From positions 62,001 through 126,000 of the forward strand of contig NZ_JYLH01000009.1 of the NCBI RefSeq assembly GCF_001439685.1: a stretch of 64,000 nt of DNA, given 5' to 3'. Positions within the stretch are counted from its first letter, which is position 1. The number at the start of each line of letters is the position of its first letter. Source of the stretch: Pseudomonas libanensis. GTDB lineage: Bacteria; Pseudomonadota; Gammaproteobacteria; Pseudomonadales; Pseudomonadaceae. Made by a program: the position numbers and the translations under genes. This document shows positions 1-10,626 of this stretch, piece after piece. Under the pieces are notes generated by a model that was given only the letters and a program-made list of their open reading frames with translations, had not been told where the DNA came from and ran no database searches.

Positions 1-1
1 G

Positions 2-688
2 ATCAAATGCGAGTTGTGGCTGGCCCAGGGGCGCACTGACTTGGCCGATGCCTGGCTGACCCGGCTCGGGCAGACCTACAACGGTGAGCACGCCGCGGCC
101 GCCCCGGAGTTTCATCCGCACCTGCCGCAGCATATCGAGCTGCAACAAGCTGCCCTGGATGCCACGCGCCATGAGCCCGACATTGCGCTGCAACGCCTCG
201 AACGACTGGCGCAACAGGCCCATGACAGTGGGCGCCAGATGATTGCCCTGATGGCCCTGACCCAGCAGGCGCAACTCCTGCTGGAGTGTGGCCAGGAGGC
301 CAAGGCCAGGACGGTATTGGCTCGCGCACTTGAAGCTGGCGCGGGCGGCGCGCTGCAGCCGTTTCAGCGGTTGCTGGAGGGTTACCCGGACTGGATGCGC
401 GAGCAGTTGGGCAAGGAGGCCCAGGGCCTGCTGAACCAGAGCTTGCTGGCGCTGCTGCCTCAAGCCCGAGTGGTCGAAACCTCGCCCCATCAAGAAACCT
501 TGAGCACGCGGGAACTGGCGGTGTTGCAACTGATTGCCCAAGGCTGTTCAAACCAGGAAATCAGCAACCAGCTGTTTATCTCCCTGCACACCGTGAAGAC
601 CCACGCCAGCCATATCAACAGCAAGCTCGGCGTGGAGCGTCGAACCCAGGCGGTGGCGCGAGCCAAGTCCATGGGCTTGCTGGCCTGA
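2..688 (+). CDS. LuxR/MalT-type transcriptional regulator, C-terminal part (cut by window start)
   Basis: The reading frame is open at the left edge, so the start lies outside the window. The last ~60 residues form a LuxR-type helix-turn-helix: LSTRELAVLQLIAQG, then NQEISNQLFISLHTVKTH and a short final helix. The visible residues before it are helical and rich in Ala, Leu and Gln, like the repeat region of large MalT-type (LAL) ATP-dependent regulators, but the ATPase part would be upstream and cannot be seen. It ends 12 bases from the convergent pqiC stop. The DNA-binding class is secure; the regulated genes are unknown. Confidence 0.85.
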   Translation: MKCELWLAQGRTDLADAWLTRLGQTYNGEHAAAAPEFHPHLPQHIELQQAALDATRHEPDIALQRLERLAQQAHDSGRQMIALMALTQQAQLLLECGQEAKARTVLARALEAGAGGALQPFQRLLEGYPDWMREQLGKEAQGLLNQSLLALLPQARVVETSPHQETLSTRELAVLQLIAQGCSNQEISNQLFISLHTVKTHASHINSKLGVERRTQAVARAKSMGLLA

Positions 689-700
689 GTGCATAGCCGT

Positions 701-1258
701 TCATTGGGCGGCCGGACAGCCTTTGAGTGACGTGTCGAGCGTCTGATTGATCAACGCCGCGAAACGCTTGAGGTTGTTCTGGTGTGCCACCACCAGCTCG
801 TCGATGCTCGGCCCTGCGGGTGACTGCAAGGTGCTGCGACACGTCAGGGCCGGGCGGTCACCGCTGACCTGCCGCAGGCGCCAGCGCACGTCGAGCAACG
901 CGTACTGCCCGGGTACCGAGTCAAAGCGCTGCACGTCCACGCGCAACGCCACAGCCTGGCGCGGATTGCTGTTGGCCAATTGATCCACCAACGCGCTCCT
1001 CAGCTCGTCGGCGAGGCTGGCAGCCCACCACTGGGTTTCAAGAATCGCCAACCCACTGTCGCCCTGGCGCACCACTATCTGCGCGCGATCAACCTGGGGC
1101 GGCACACTGATGCTGTCAATGCGCACGCCGCCGGCATCCGCTCGTGAGCTGTTGCTCCAGTGCGCCGGGGTCAGGGTGTGGAAGGCAATGGGTTCACTGC
1201 GACACGCTGCGAGCAGCAGCAACGAGGTCAGCAGCGTGATCTTCAACGGCAGCGTCAT
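701..1258 (-). CDS. pqiC: PqiC-like outer membrane lipoprotein
   Basis: Small lipoprotein (185 residues from this start) of the PqiC/YmbA (DUF330) family, the outer membrane partner of the MCE protein PqiB. A lipoprotein signal peptide ends in LLAAC, with Cys19 as the lipidation site. The start at 1258 is preferred because GGAG lies five bases upstream; an alternative ATG at 1276 overlaps the pqiB stop and would add six residues. It is the last gene of the leftward pqi operon. The role in lipid trafficking or membrane integrity is inferred from the family and from the gene order pqiA-pqiA-pqiB-pqiC. Confidence 0.85.
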   Translation of the reverse strand: MTLPLKITLLTSLLLLAACRSEPIAFHTLTPAHWSNSSRADAGGVRIDSISVPPQVDRAQIVVRQGDSGLAILETQWWAASLADELRSALVDQLANSNPRQAVALRVDVQRFDSVPGQYALLDVRWRLRQVSGDRPALTCRSTLQSPAGPSIDELVVAHQNNLKRFAALINQTLDTSLKGCPAAQ

Positions 1259-1272
1259 GGCGGCTCCAATGG

Positions 1273-2922
1273 TCATTTGCGCGGTGGTCCTTGCAGGTCG
1301 GTCGGCGCGGCGTTATCGGGACGACCGCGAATCAGCGACTCCGGATGCCGGCCAAGGTAATCCGAGAGTTCGCGCAAGGAGCGCGACATGCGCGCCAGTT
1401 CATCCAGGGTCTGGGTCAATTGTTCACGCTGCGGCGAGTCTTCGGCCAGGGTAGAGCTGGCTGATTGGAGGGTCTTGCTCACGTCGGCCAGTGTCGTCTG
1501 AACACCCGGCAGCGTCTTGGCGTTGAATTGCGCCAGCCCCTTGCGCAGTTCGACCAGGCTGGCGTCGAGGTTGCCGGCGATGCGCTCGACAGGCAGTTGG
1601 CTGAGCTTGTTGACGATGCCTTCGAGCTTCTCCTGCAACTGTTCCAGGTTGCCGGGGATCGTGGGAATGCCAATCGGACGCTGGTTGGGGTCAAAGGCGA
1701 CTTTCTCGGCTTTGGGGTAGAAGTCCAGGGCAATGTACAGCTGGCCGGTCAGCAAGTTACCGCTGCGAGCCTGGGCGCGCAGGCCGTTTTCGATGAAGCT
1801 GCCGATCAGGCGCACGCCAGCCGCCTCATCGTCAGGGTTATTGTTCATGGCCTTGAGCAGCTTGGTGTGGGCTTCGCCGAGCAGTTGCGGGTAGATCACA
1901 ATGCCGACATTGACCGGGAAGCTGCGTTTCTTCGCATCGAAATCCAGGTTGATCGACACCACTTTACCGAACTCGACGCCAAGGAACTCCACCGGGGCGC
2001 CGACTTTCAACCCGCGCAGGGCCTGGTCAAAGCGCAGGACCATGTATTGCCCCTTGCCGTTGGGCGGGGCGAGGGCGCTTTGCTGGTCTTCGAACAATTC
2101 AAAACCGCGGTTTTCCTCGGCTGGCTTGTCGTTGGGGTTGTAGGGTGGGGCCTGGAAGGAGATTCCGCCCATCAACATGGACGACACGGATTCGGTCTTC
2201 AACGCAAAGCCATTGGCGCCGACGCTCAAATCGATACCGCTGGCGTTCCAGAACCGGGTGTTCTCGGTGACATACATATCATTGGGCGCATGCACAAAAA
2301 TTTCGATATTCACGCCCTTGCCTTCGCTGTCCAACTCATAAGCCACCACCTGGCCCACCGGGATTTTGCGGTAATAGACCGGGGAGCCGATATCCAGCGA
2401 CCCCAGACCCTGGGTATGCAGGGTAAAGCGCTTGCCGGGCTCGCCGTAGGTGATGGGCGGCGGATTTTCCAGGCCTGTGAACTGTTTGGCGCGAGTCTCG
2501 GACTGGCCGATATCGGCGCCGATATAGTCACCGGAGAGCAGGGTGTCGATGCCGGATACGCCGCCTGCGCCGATACGTGGGCGCACCACCCAGTACTTGG
2601 AATCTTCGCGGGTGAAACTTTCCGCCTGCTTGGACAACTCGACGGTGGCGTTGACGCTTTTCTGATCATCGCTCAATGCGACGCCTGTGACTTGGCCAAT
2701 CACCACGTTGCGGTATTTGACCTCGGTCTTGTTGGCGACCAGGCCGCTGCCGGTCTTGAAGTTGAGGGTGATGGTCGGCCCTTGTTGCATGACATTGTGA
2801 ATCACCAGCGAAATACCCACCAGCACGGCGACAATCGGTACGATCCACACCAGTGAAACGCTGAAGCGACGCGTCTTGATCGCAGGCTTGCCTGCTGGGG
2901 TGTCAACGTCGTGTGGCGTCAT
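1273..2922 (-). CDS. pqiB: PqiB, MCE-domain intermembrane transport protein
   Basis: 549-residue protein with one N-terminal membrane helix (residues ~20-40, SLVWIVPIVAVLVGISLVI) followed by three MCE (MlaD-like) domains and a helical C-terminal region, as in E. coli PqiB. In that family the MCE rings stack into a tube across the periplasm that carries lipids. The start at 2922 has GAGGAG seven bases upstream; an upstream ATG at 2937 would lengthen the overlap with the second pqiA. It lies between pqiA and pqiC with overlapping or near-overlapping ends, so translation is probably coupled. Confidence 0.93.
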   Translation of the reverse strand: MTPHDVDTPAGKPAIKTRRFSVSLVWIVPIVAVLVGISLVIHNVMQQGPTITLNFKTGSGLVANKTEVKYRNVVIGQVTGVALSDDQKSVNATVELSKQAESFTREDSKYWVVRPRIGAGGVSGIDTLLSGDYIGADIGQSETRAKQFTGLENPPPITYGEPGKRFTLHTQGLGSLDIGSPVYYRKIPVGQVVAYELDSEGKGVNIEIFVHAPNDMYVTENTRFWNASGIDLSVGANGFALKTESVSSMLMGGISFQAPPYNPNDKPAEENRGFELFEDQQSALAPPNGKGQYMVLRFDQALRGLKVGAPVEFLGVEFGKVVSINLDFDAKKRSFPVNVGIVIYPQLLGEAHTKLLKAMNNNPDDEAAGVRLIGSFIENGLRAQARSGNLLTGQLYIALDFYPKAEKVAFDPNQRPIGIPTIPGNLEQLQEKLEGIVNKLSQLPVERIAGNLDASLVELRKGLAQFNAKTLPGVQTTLADVSKTLQSASSTLAEDSPQREQLTQTLDELARMSRSLRELSDYLGRHPESLIRGRPDNAAPTDLQGPPRK

Positions 2923-3547
2923 CCGAACGCTCCTCATAGTGTGGGTTTTCCCAGATAAGCCGTGGGTCGAAACTCATGGCCGCGAGCATGGTAAACACCA
3001 CCACCAAGCCAAAAAACAGAATGCCCACGCGCGGTTCGATCGTGCCCAGGGCCTGGAACTTCACCAGCGCGGCCACCAGTGCGACCACGATCACATCGAG
3101 CATCGACCAATAGCCGATCAGCTCGATAAACCGGAACAGCTTGGAGCGCTCCTTGCGCGCCCACAGGCTGTTGCGCTGCACGGTGACCAGCAACAGTGCC
3201 AATGACACGAACTTGATGCCCGGCACGGCGATGCTGGCGATGAAAATGATCAGGGCAATATCCCAGGCGCCATGCTGCCAGAACTCCAGCACGCCGCTCA
3301 TGATGGTGCTGTCTGCCCCCGAGCCGAGCATGGTGGTGTTCATCACCGGCAGTAAATTGGCCGGTACATAAAAGGCGAGGGCGGTGAGCATGTAGGCCCA
3401 GGTTCGGGTCAGGGACTGAACCTTGCGCCGGTGCAAGGGCGCGCCGCAGCGGTCGCACTCGGTGGGCTCCTGAAGCATGTCGCAGGCCCGGCCACAGGTG
3501 TGGCACAGGCACAGGTTGAGTTCGCGGGCAGTGGGTGGTGAATTCAT
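2903..3547 (-). CDS. pqiA: PqiA-family inner membrane protein (second of two)
   Basis: 214-residue membrane protein of the paraquat-inducible protein A family. It begins with a zinc-ribbon-like segment with two Cys pairs (CHTCGRAC and CDRCGAPL), followed by about four hydrophobic helices, including YMLTALAFYVPANLLPVMN. E. coli PqiA carries two such units in one polypeptide; here each unit is its own gene, and this is the distal one. Its start overlaps the stop of the upstream pqiA by four bases (ATGA). It probably forms the inner membrane part of the Pqi system with PqiB and PqiC. Confidence 0.9.
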   Translation of the reverse strand: MNSPPTARELNLCLCHTCGRACDMLQEPTECDRCGAPLHRRKVQSLTRTWAYMLTALAFYVPANLLPVMNTTMLGSGADSTIMSGVLEFWQHGAWDIALIIFIASIAVPGIKFVSLALLLVTVQRNSLWARKERSKLFRFIELIGYWSMLDVIVVALVAALVKFQALGTIEPRVGILFFGLVVVFTMLAAMSFDPRLIWENPHYEERSDDATRR

Positions 3548-4137
3548 ACGGTGTCCCACAGGTCGCGTACATCGCGCCCGGCAATGCGGATCAGCAACAG
3601 GCTGAGGGCGGCCAGGGCAAACAGGCCGGTGCCGGGGATTACATCCAGCATACCGGCCAGTTTGAACACCGCGACCATCGCACCCAGCAGGCAGACTTCC
3701 AGCATGCTCCAGGGCCTGAGGGCTTCCAGCCAGCGCATGCACAGCTTGAATGCCGGCGAGCGTCGACCGGCCAGGGCGAAGCTCAATACCCAGATCAGCA
3801 ACAGCAGTTGAAACACCGGTGCGATGATGATGGAAATCGCCGCCACCAACGCAATAAACGTGATCGGCCCCAGGCTCAACGCCACCACCGAATCCCACAG
3901 CGTCGCGCTGTTTTTCAAGCCCTGCAGGCTGATGCTCATCACCGGGTAAAAGTTGGCGAAGGTCCACAGCACTGCTGCGGTTACCGTCAGGGCCAGGCGT
4001 TGTTGCACCGTCAGGCCGTTATAGCGCTGCAATACGCCCGCGCAGCGTACGCACAGGGCGGTTTGATGTTTGGCGAGCGTGACTTTTTCGTACACGCAGT
4101 CGCAGTGTTCGCAGATGATCTGCTGTTGATTCGCCAT
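3544..4137 (-). CDS. pqiA: PqiA-family inner membrane protein (first of two)
   Basis: 197-residue protein with a zinc-ribbon-like start (CEHCDCVY and CVRCAGVL) and about four membrane helices, including the NFYPVMSISLQG segment typical of PqiA. It matches the N-terminal half of the two-unit E. coli PqiA. The ATG has GGAG eight bases upstream and is the first gene of the leftward pqi operon, so the promoter should lie in 4138-4301. The family is known from paraquat (superoxide) induction in E. coli; no SoxR-type operator was recognised here. Confidence 0.88.
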   Translation of the reverse strand: MANQQQIICEHCDCVYEKVTLAKHQTALCVRCAGVLQRYNGLTVQQRLALTVTAAVLWTFANFYPVMSISLQGLKNSATLWDSVVALSLGPITFIALVAAISIIIAPVFQLLLLIWVLSFALAGRRSPAFKLCMRWLEALRPWSMLEVCLLGAMVAVFKLAGMLDVIPGTGLFALAALSLLLIRIAGRDVRDLWDTV

Positions 4138-4301
4138 ACGTCTTGCTCCAAACGCGACACGCTGCGGTCCTGGTTGTTGCTGGGTTCGATGGCGCTTGAG
4201 TAGCTTAGCATTTGATGCAACGCAAATTCGATGCCTTCCAGTTCTGGGACAAGGTCAACCATACTGTGTCTGGAATGCCATAGAGCTTGCAGGAACACCC
4301 C

Positions 4302-4946
4302 ATGCTTAACCAGAAAAGCCCGTTGATCCGCGAAACTTTCCCCGTCGGCCCGTTGCAATGCAACTGCACCATCATCGGTGACCCGATCAGCAAAAAAGCC
4401 ATTGTGGTCGACCCGGGCGGCAACCCTGAGTTGATCCTGGCGCGGCTAGACGCGCTGGGCCTGCAGGTGGTGAGCATCATCCACACCCATGCCCATCTGG
4501 ATCACTTCCTTGCCTCCGGGCAGTTGAAGGAGAAGACCGGTGCGACGCTGCACCTGCATAAAGAGGATCAGTTCCTCTGGGACAACCTGGAGATGCAGTG
4601 CCAGATGTTTCGCGTGCCCTATGTCCCGGTGCCGTCACCGGACCGCTGGCTGGAAGATAATGAAGAGCTGGCCTGCGGGTGTGGTGTGGCCTTGCACACA
4701 CCAGGGCATACGCCGGGCTCGATGAGCTTCTGGTTTGCCGATGCCAATCTGCTGATTGCCGGTGACACCTTGTTCCGGCGCGGCGTGGGGCGCACCGATT
4801 TATGGGGCGGCGACCAGGCGACAATCGTGCGTTCGATCAAGCAGCGCCTGTATACGCTGGACGAAGGCGCGACGGTGGTCACCGGTCATGGGCCGGACAC
4901 CTGCCTGGGCGACGAGATGCGGGAAAATCCCTTCGTGCGCGCTTGA
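4302..4946 (+). CDS. MBL-fold metallo-hydrolase (glyoxalase II-like)
   Basis: 214-residue metallo-beta-lactamase-fold hydrolase. The metal-binding motif THAHLDH lies at residues ~64-70, with further ligands in the HTPGHTPGSMSFW segment, the AGDTLF aspartate and the final GHG histidine. The length and motifs fit the YcbL/GloB-like family of thioester hydrolases; the natural substrate cannot be read from sequence. The ATG at 4302 follows AGGAA at good spacing; an in-frame TTG 15 bases upstream is less likely. It is divergent from the pqi operon and is followed by 213 bases before the next gene. Confidence 0.9.
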   Translation: MLNQKSPLIRETFPVGPLQCNCTIIGDPISKKAIVVDPGGNPELILARLDALGLQVVSIIHTHAHLDHFLASGQLKEKTGATLHLHKEDQFLWDNLEMQCQMFRVPYVPVPSPDRWLEDNEELACGCGVALHTPGHTPGSMSFWFADANLLIAGDTLFRRGVGRTDLWGGDQATIVRSIKQRLYTLDEGATVVTGHGPDTCLGDEMRENPFVRA

Positions 4947-5159
4947 TCGTCGATGAGTCTGACAAGCGCTGCTGCAAAAACCCAGGTCATTTTCTGCCTG
5001 CGTCTGCTACGGTTCCTGTAGCGGTGAGAGTGGCTAACCTTTTGTTACAGCATGGGCGGCGGTCACGGAATTTTTACCGCTGGTCGTGTTCCAAACTCGG
5101 CACAGGTCCATTGCCAATGTCCTCTGCATCACAGAATGCAAAAGTAGGAGCTTCCCTTC

Positions 5160-5933
5160 ATGTTTACTCCGCGTCGTCTGCTTGTTGTCGCTACCGCCGT
5201 AGCCCTGTTGTCTGGCTGCGCTTCACCTAATCCATATGACGGCAGCCAGGGACAGGCCAGCAATGGTTCCGAAAGCGGTATGAGCAAGACCGCCAAGTAC
5301 GGCGGCCTGGGTGCACTGGCCGGTGCATTGGCCGGTGCGGCCATCGACCATAACAACCGTGGCAAGGGCGCGCTGATTGGCGCAGTCGTCGCGGGTGCTG
5401 GCGCTGCTGGTTATGGCTACTACGCCGACCAGCAAGAGAAAAAACTGCGCGAAAGCATGGCCAATACCGGGGTGGAGGTGCAGCGCCAGGGCGACCAGAT
5501 CAAGCTGATCATGCCGGGCAACATTACCTTCGCCACCAACTCGGACGCGATTTCCAGCAGCTTCTACCAGCCGCTGAACAACCTGGCCAACTCCCTCAAG
5601 CAGTTCAACCAGAACACCATCCAGATCGTCGGCTACACCGACAGTACCGGCAGCCGTCAGTTGAACATGGACCTGTCCCAGCGTCGTGCGCAGAGCGTGG
5701 CCAACTACCTGACTTCCCAGGGTGTCAGCGCTGCCAACCTGAGCGCCCGCGGTGCCGGCCCGGATAACCCGATTGCCAGCAACGCCGACGTGAATGGCCG
5801 TGCCCAGAACCGTCGCGTAGAGGTCAACCTCGGCCCTATCCCAGGCCAGCAATACGGCCAGCCGGGCCAGCAACAGCAGGTGCCACAGCAGAACAACCAG
5901 TTCCAGGGCAATCCATACCAGCAGTACCAATAA
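5160..5933 (+). CDS. OmpA-family outer membrane lipoprotein
   Basis: 257-residue lipoprotein. The signal peptide ends in LLSGC (Cys20). A glycine-zipper-like hydrophobic segment follows (residues ~42-82, rich in GALAGALAGAA and GAVVAGAGAAGYG), then an OmpA-like peptidoglycan-binding domain (~115-230) with the GYTDSTGS and LSQRRAQSVANYL motifs, and a Gln/Pro-rich tail. The layout is that of YiaD-like lipoproteins that tie the outer membrane to peptidoglycan. AGGAG lies just upstream of the ATG, and a strong terminator follows the stop, so it is probably a single-gene unit. Confidence 0.9.
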   Translation: MFTPRRLLVVATAVALLSGCASPNPYDGSQGQASNGSESGMSKTAKYGGLGALAGALAGAAIDHNNRGKGALIGAVVAGAGAAGYGYYADQQEKKLRESMANTGVEVQRQGDQIKLIMPGNITFATNSDAISSSFYQPLNNLANSLKQFNQNTIQIVGYTDSTGSRQLNMDLSQRRAQSVANYLTSQGVSAANLSARGAGPDNPIASNADVNGRAQNRRVEVNLGPIPGQQYGQPGQQQQVPQQNNQFQGNPYQQYQ

Positions 5934-5950
5934 ACCCTGCTCACTAAAAA

Positions 5951-5986
5951 GGGCGCCGTGCAGTCAATGCACGGCGCCCTTTTTTG
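5951..5986 (+). terminator. Rho-independent terminator after the OmpA-like gene
   Basis: A perfect 12-bp stem (GGGCGCCGTGCA at 5951-5962, complement at 5968-5979) with a 5-base loop is followed by six T. A run of A precedes the stem, so it may also work leftward for the convergent dolP gene. Confidence 0.95.
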
Positions 5987-6002
5987 TGGCTGCCGATCTA
6001 CA

Positions 6003-7267
<1,265 letters not shown>

Positions 7268-7639
7268 TCAGCTGTCGAAGGCATCCTTGAGCCAGTTCAA
7301 ATCAGCGGGACCCGACGGTGTGCTTTCCATGGCTACCACATCGAAACGGCAGGGGCTGTCAGCCCATCGATGCTCTTTTTGCAGGAAGAACTGCGCAGCG
7401 AGTATCAGCTTCTGACGCTTGCGCCCGTCGATACTGGCGAGCGCGCCACCCCATTGTGCGTGTTTTCTATAGCGGACTTCGACAAATACTACTGTATCGC
7501 CGTCAAGCATGACCAGATCAAGCTCGCCGCGTTTACACAACCAGTTCTGCGCCAAAAGGCGCAGACCCTGTTGTTGCAGGTATTGCAGCGCCTGGCGTTC
7601 GGCATCCTTGCCGCTTTGTGCGCTGGACCGCTCGGGCAT
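7268..7639 (-). CDS. yraN: YraN family (UPF0102) nuclease-like protein
   Basis: 123-residue protein with the restriction-endonuclease-like core GELDLVMLDGDTVVFVEVRYR, the signature of UPF0102/YraN. The biochemical role of the family is poorly defined. The ATG at 7639 shares one base with the lpoA stop (TGATG), so the two are probably translationally coupled. An extended in-frame start at 7693 lies inside lpoA and adds an Arg/Pro-rich stretch not expected for the family. Confidence 0.9.
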   Translation of the reverse strand: MPERSSAQSGKDAERQALQYLQQQGLRLLAQNWLCKRGELDLVMLDGDTVVFVEVRYRKHAQWGGALASIDGRKRQKLILAAQFFLQKEHRWADSPCRFDVVAMESTPSGPADLNWLKDAFDS

Positions 7640-9450
7640 CAGCGGGGGGTATCTGGCAGGCGCTGGATGTCGCCGCCGACGAATTTCGCCCATGGCATCT
7701 GGCGATCAACGCGCTGGTTGGCGCTGATGCCCAGGTTGCCCGAGAGGCCGTCGACGCGGGTGTCCGGCAGCGCCTTGAGCTGGCCCAGGCGTGGCGCCAG
7801 GCGGTAGGCATCGACACCCATGGCGTACAGGCGGCCGAGGCTGCCATTGGCTTGTGGCCATTGCGCGGCCACCTGGTTGCGCAGCGGGTCGGTGGTATTA
7901 AGCAGCCAAGGGGTTTCGCAGAACATCACGTTGGTCATGTCCAGGTACTGGTTGCGGTCGCCGCTGGCACTGAATACGTGGGATGTCGCATAGACCGGCA
8001 CATCCCCGGCGTACTGGAAGTTCAGGGTCGGCTTGATCTGCTGGGCCAGTTGCGGGGTGACGGCCAGGAAGATGAACTCGATGTCCTGGCGACGCGAAGG
8101 CTGGGCGGCAACGTCGGTGCCGACCGTGCTTTGCAGGCTCTTGGCACGGCCTTCACTTTTGCGCAGCTGAAACAGATCGGCGATCTGCTGGGCCAGTGCC
8201 ACGGGCTGATCGACATATTCGACACCCATGACGGTGCCGCCATTGGCTTCCCAATCCTGGCGGAAGGCCTTGTAGACACGCTCGCCCCATTCGCCACGAG
8301 GCACCATGGCGGCGGCGCGATGCAGGCCGTCGGCGCGGGCACGGCGCGACACTTCACGGGCTTCGTCTTCAGCGGCCAGGCCGAACTGGAACAATTGTGC
8401 CGGGCCTTGATCGGTCTCGCTGTAGTTCAGCGCAAGGGTAGTGATCGGCAATTGCGGGCGTGCACTGAGCTGCTTGACCAGTGGTTTTTCCAGCGGGCCA
8501 ACCACCAATTGCACCCCGGCGGCCTGGGCCTTGGCGTAGAAGTCGTCGAGGGAGGTCATGCGCGAGCTGTCGTAGAACTCAATGATCGGCGCCTTCTGCC
8601 CGGCTTGTTCGGCCTGGTAGTGAGCCGCCATGAAGCCTTCACGCAGCGCCTTGCCGACCGAAGCCAGCGGGCCTTCCTGCGGCAGCAGCACGGCAATCTT
8701 GTTCAAGGGCTGGCTGGCCAGTTCCTTGAGCTTGGTCAGCGGCGTAGGCAGTTGCACCGCGGCCGGGTGGCCCGGGTTCTGTGCGCGCCACGTATCGATC
8801 GCGGCTTGTTGTTGCTCCAGGGTGCCGGCGCCCTTGACCGCCTGGGCCAGGGTAATCCAGCCGTCCAGTATCGGGTTACCGGTGGCCTGCAGCTGTTCGG
8901 CAGGCAACGCGGCAATCAATACCCAGATGGCTTCGTGGTTGCTTGCAGCGGCATCCCCGGTGAGCAGCGGTGCCATGGCGACCCGCTCGCGAGCGGCGGC
9001 GAGGGTCTGGCCATCGGCTTCATAGGCGCGGGCATGCACGGTGCCGGTGCGGATCTGCTGGTCTGTCGGCAGCTCCTTCAGGCTTTGCAGGCTGGGATGG
9101 TTCAGCGCCGTCAATGCCGCCTTGGGCTGATTGCGCGTCATTGCCAGTTCGGCGGCCAGGGTGCTGGCAAATACTTGCGCAGCTGGCTTCAGGACATCCA
9201 GGGACACCTGCGCAAGAATCTGCGACGAGCGTGCTGGGTTGTTCTGCTGGTAGGCCAGGTCAGCCGCACTCAGGCGCAGCATGCCGGCCTTTTCTGGCGT
9301 CTTGGCGTTCGTTGCCTGTTCGAGCAATTGCTCGATACTGGCATCCGGGGTTCGTGGAAGGTCGCCAAGGCTGGACGAGGGCGAGCTGGCGCAAGCGGCC
9401 AGCAAGGCAGCGAGGCAGAGGGCGGAGAGCAGCCGCAGGCAAGCGATCAT
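7639..9450 (-). CDS. lpoA: LpoA/LppC-family lipoprotein, activator of penicillin-binding proteins
   Basis: 603-residue lipoprotein whose signal peptide ends in LLAAC (Cys20). The N-terminal half is helical and TPR-like; the C-terminal half (from ~residue 250, KIAVLLPQEGPLASVGKALR) is a periplasmic-binding-protein-like fold, as in E. coli LpoA, the outer membrane activator of PBP1a. The start MIACLRLLS at 9450 gives a normal signal peptide; a start at 9474 adds eight residues. It is divergent from rsmI and heads the leftward block lpoA-yraN-gmhA-dolP. Confidence 0.9.
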   Translation of the reverse strand: MIACLRLLSALCLAALLAACASSPSSSLGDLPRTPDASIEQLLEQATNAKTPEKAGMLRLSAADLAYQQNNPARSSQILAQVSLDVLKPAAQVFASTLAAELAMTRNQPKAALTALNHPSLQSLKELPTDQQIRTGTVHARAYEADGQTLAAARERVAMAPLLTGDAAASNHEAIWVLIAALPAEQLQATGNPILDGWITLAQAVKGAGTLEQQQAAIDTWRAQNPGHPAAVQLPTPLTKLKELASQPLNKIAVLLPQEGPLASVGKALREGFMAAHYQAEQAGQKAPIIEFYDSSRMTSLDDFYAKAQAAGVQLVVGPLEKPLVKQLSARPQLPITTLALNYSETDQGPAQLFQFGLAAEDEAREVSRRARADGLHRAAAMVPRGEWGERVYKAFRQDWEANGGTVMGVEYVDQPVALAQQIADLFQLRKSEGRAKSLQSTVGTDVAAQPSRRQDIEFIFLAVTPQLAQQIKPTLNFQYAGDVPVYATSHVFSASGDRNQYLDMTNVMFCETPWLLNTTDPLRNQVAAQWPQANGSLGRLYAMGVDAYRLAPRLGQLKALPDTRVDGLSGNLGISANQRVDRQMPWAKFVGGDIQRLPDTPR

Positions 9451-9659
9451 GTAAGTGTTCCTGATACCGATCAAATTAGCGTGGAAGTGTACCCAAGCAC
9501 TGGCTCAGGCGCGATGTTAGTGGCGTGAAACAGTCGATTTAGGTCGTGCAAATGTTGCGATTAACTAACGGTGGCGGAATCGGCATCCACCGCGATGGCA
9601 TATTTTCAAGGCGTCTACGCGCTACAATGTTGCTTTTGCCAACCATCGAGGTGTGCGTT

Positions 9660-10532
9660 TTGACTGCTCCAGGTCCATTGAATTCCACTGCAGGCTCGCT
9701 TTTTGTCGTGGCGACGCCCATTGGCAACCTGGACGACATCAGTGCGCGGGCACTGAAAGTGTTGCGCGAGGTTAAATTGATCGCGGCCGAAGATACGCGG
9801 CACTCCCAGCGGTTGATGCAGCATTTTGGAATCAGCACGCCATTGGCGGCATGCCACGAGCACAACGAGCGTGAAGAAGGCAGCCGTTTTATCACGCGCC
9901 TGCTGGCCGGCGATGACGTGGCGTTGATCTCCGATGCGGGTACGCCCTTGATTTCCGATCCGGGTTATCACTTGGTTCGCCAGGCACGCGCCGCTGGTAT
10001 CAATGTAGTGCCTGTTCCGGGAGCGTGCGCGCTGATCGCTGCATTATCGGCCGCTGGCCTGCCATCGGACCGCTTTATCTTTGAAGGCTTCCTGCCGGCC
10101 AAGGCGGTGGGGCGTCGCGCACGCCTGCAAGCGTTGAAGGAAGAGCCGCGCACCCTGATCTTCTACGAAGCCCCGCACCGTATCCTGGAGTGCCTGCAGG
10201 ACATGGAGCTGGTGTTTGGCGGTGAGCGCCTGGCGCTGTTGGCCCGGGAGCTGACCAAGACCTTTGAAACCCTCAAGGGCTTGCCGCTGGAAGCGCTTCG
10301 CGCATTTGTCGAAGGCGACAGCAATCAGCAGCGGGGCGAGTGCGTGGTGCTGGTGGCGGGTTGGACTGCGCCGGAAAATGAGGATGCGGTGGGGAGCGAG
10401 GCGATGCGCATCCTCAATTTGCTGCTCAAGGAAATGCCGCTCAAGCGTGCCGCGGCCTTGGCGGCGGAAATTACCGGGGTGCGCAAAAATGTGTTGTACC
10501 AGGTGGCGCTGGATAAGCAGAAAGCCGAATAG
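9660..10532 (+). CDS. rsmI: 16S rRNA (cytidine-1402 2'-O)-methyltransferase RsmI
   Basis: 290-residue SAM-dependent methyltransferase of the tetrapyrrole-methylase fold. TPIGNL at residues 19-24 and SDAGTPLISDPG at 91-102 are the RsmI signatures; the enzyme modifies C1402 in the ribosomal P site. The start is taken as TTG at 9660, because the family begins shortly before SLFVVATPIGNL and GAGG lies about eight bases upstream; an in-frame GTG at 9651 is the alternative. It is divergent from lpoA, the conserved arrangement, and is followed by RNase P RNA. Confidence 0.93.
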   Translation: MTAPGPLNSTAGSLFVVATPIGNLDDISARALKVLREVKLIAAEDTRHSQRLMQHFGISTPLAACHEHNEREEGSRFITRLLAGDDVALISDAGTPLISDPGYHLVRQARAAGINVVPVPGACALIAALSAAGLPSDRFIFEGFLPAKAVGRRARLQALKEEPRTLIFYEAPHRILECLQDMELVFGGERLALLARELTKTFETLKGLPLEALRAFVEGDSNQQRGECVVLVAGWTAPENEDAVGSEAMRILNLLLKEMPLKRAAALAAEITGVRKNVLYQVALDKQKAE

Positions 10533-10626
10533 TTCCGGGGGCGAACCTGTATTGCGTCTGAACGTGATGGCACCGCGGTACTTTTAATACTTGTCCTGAG
10601 GCCGCCGTGCCGTTAACCTGCGCGGC

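Noticed and set aside
9600..9630. TACAAT at 9623-9628 as an rsmI promoter
   Set aside because: The -10-like hexamer has no acceptable -35 partner at 16-18 bases, so it was not listed as a feature.
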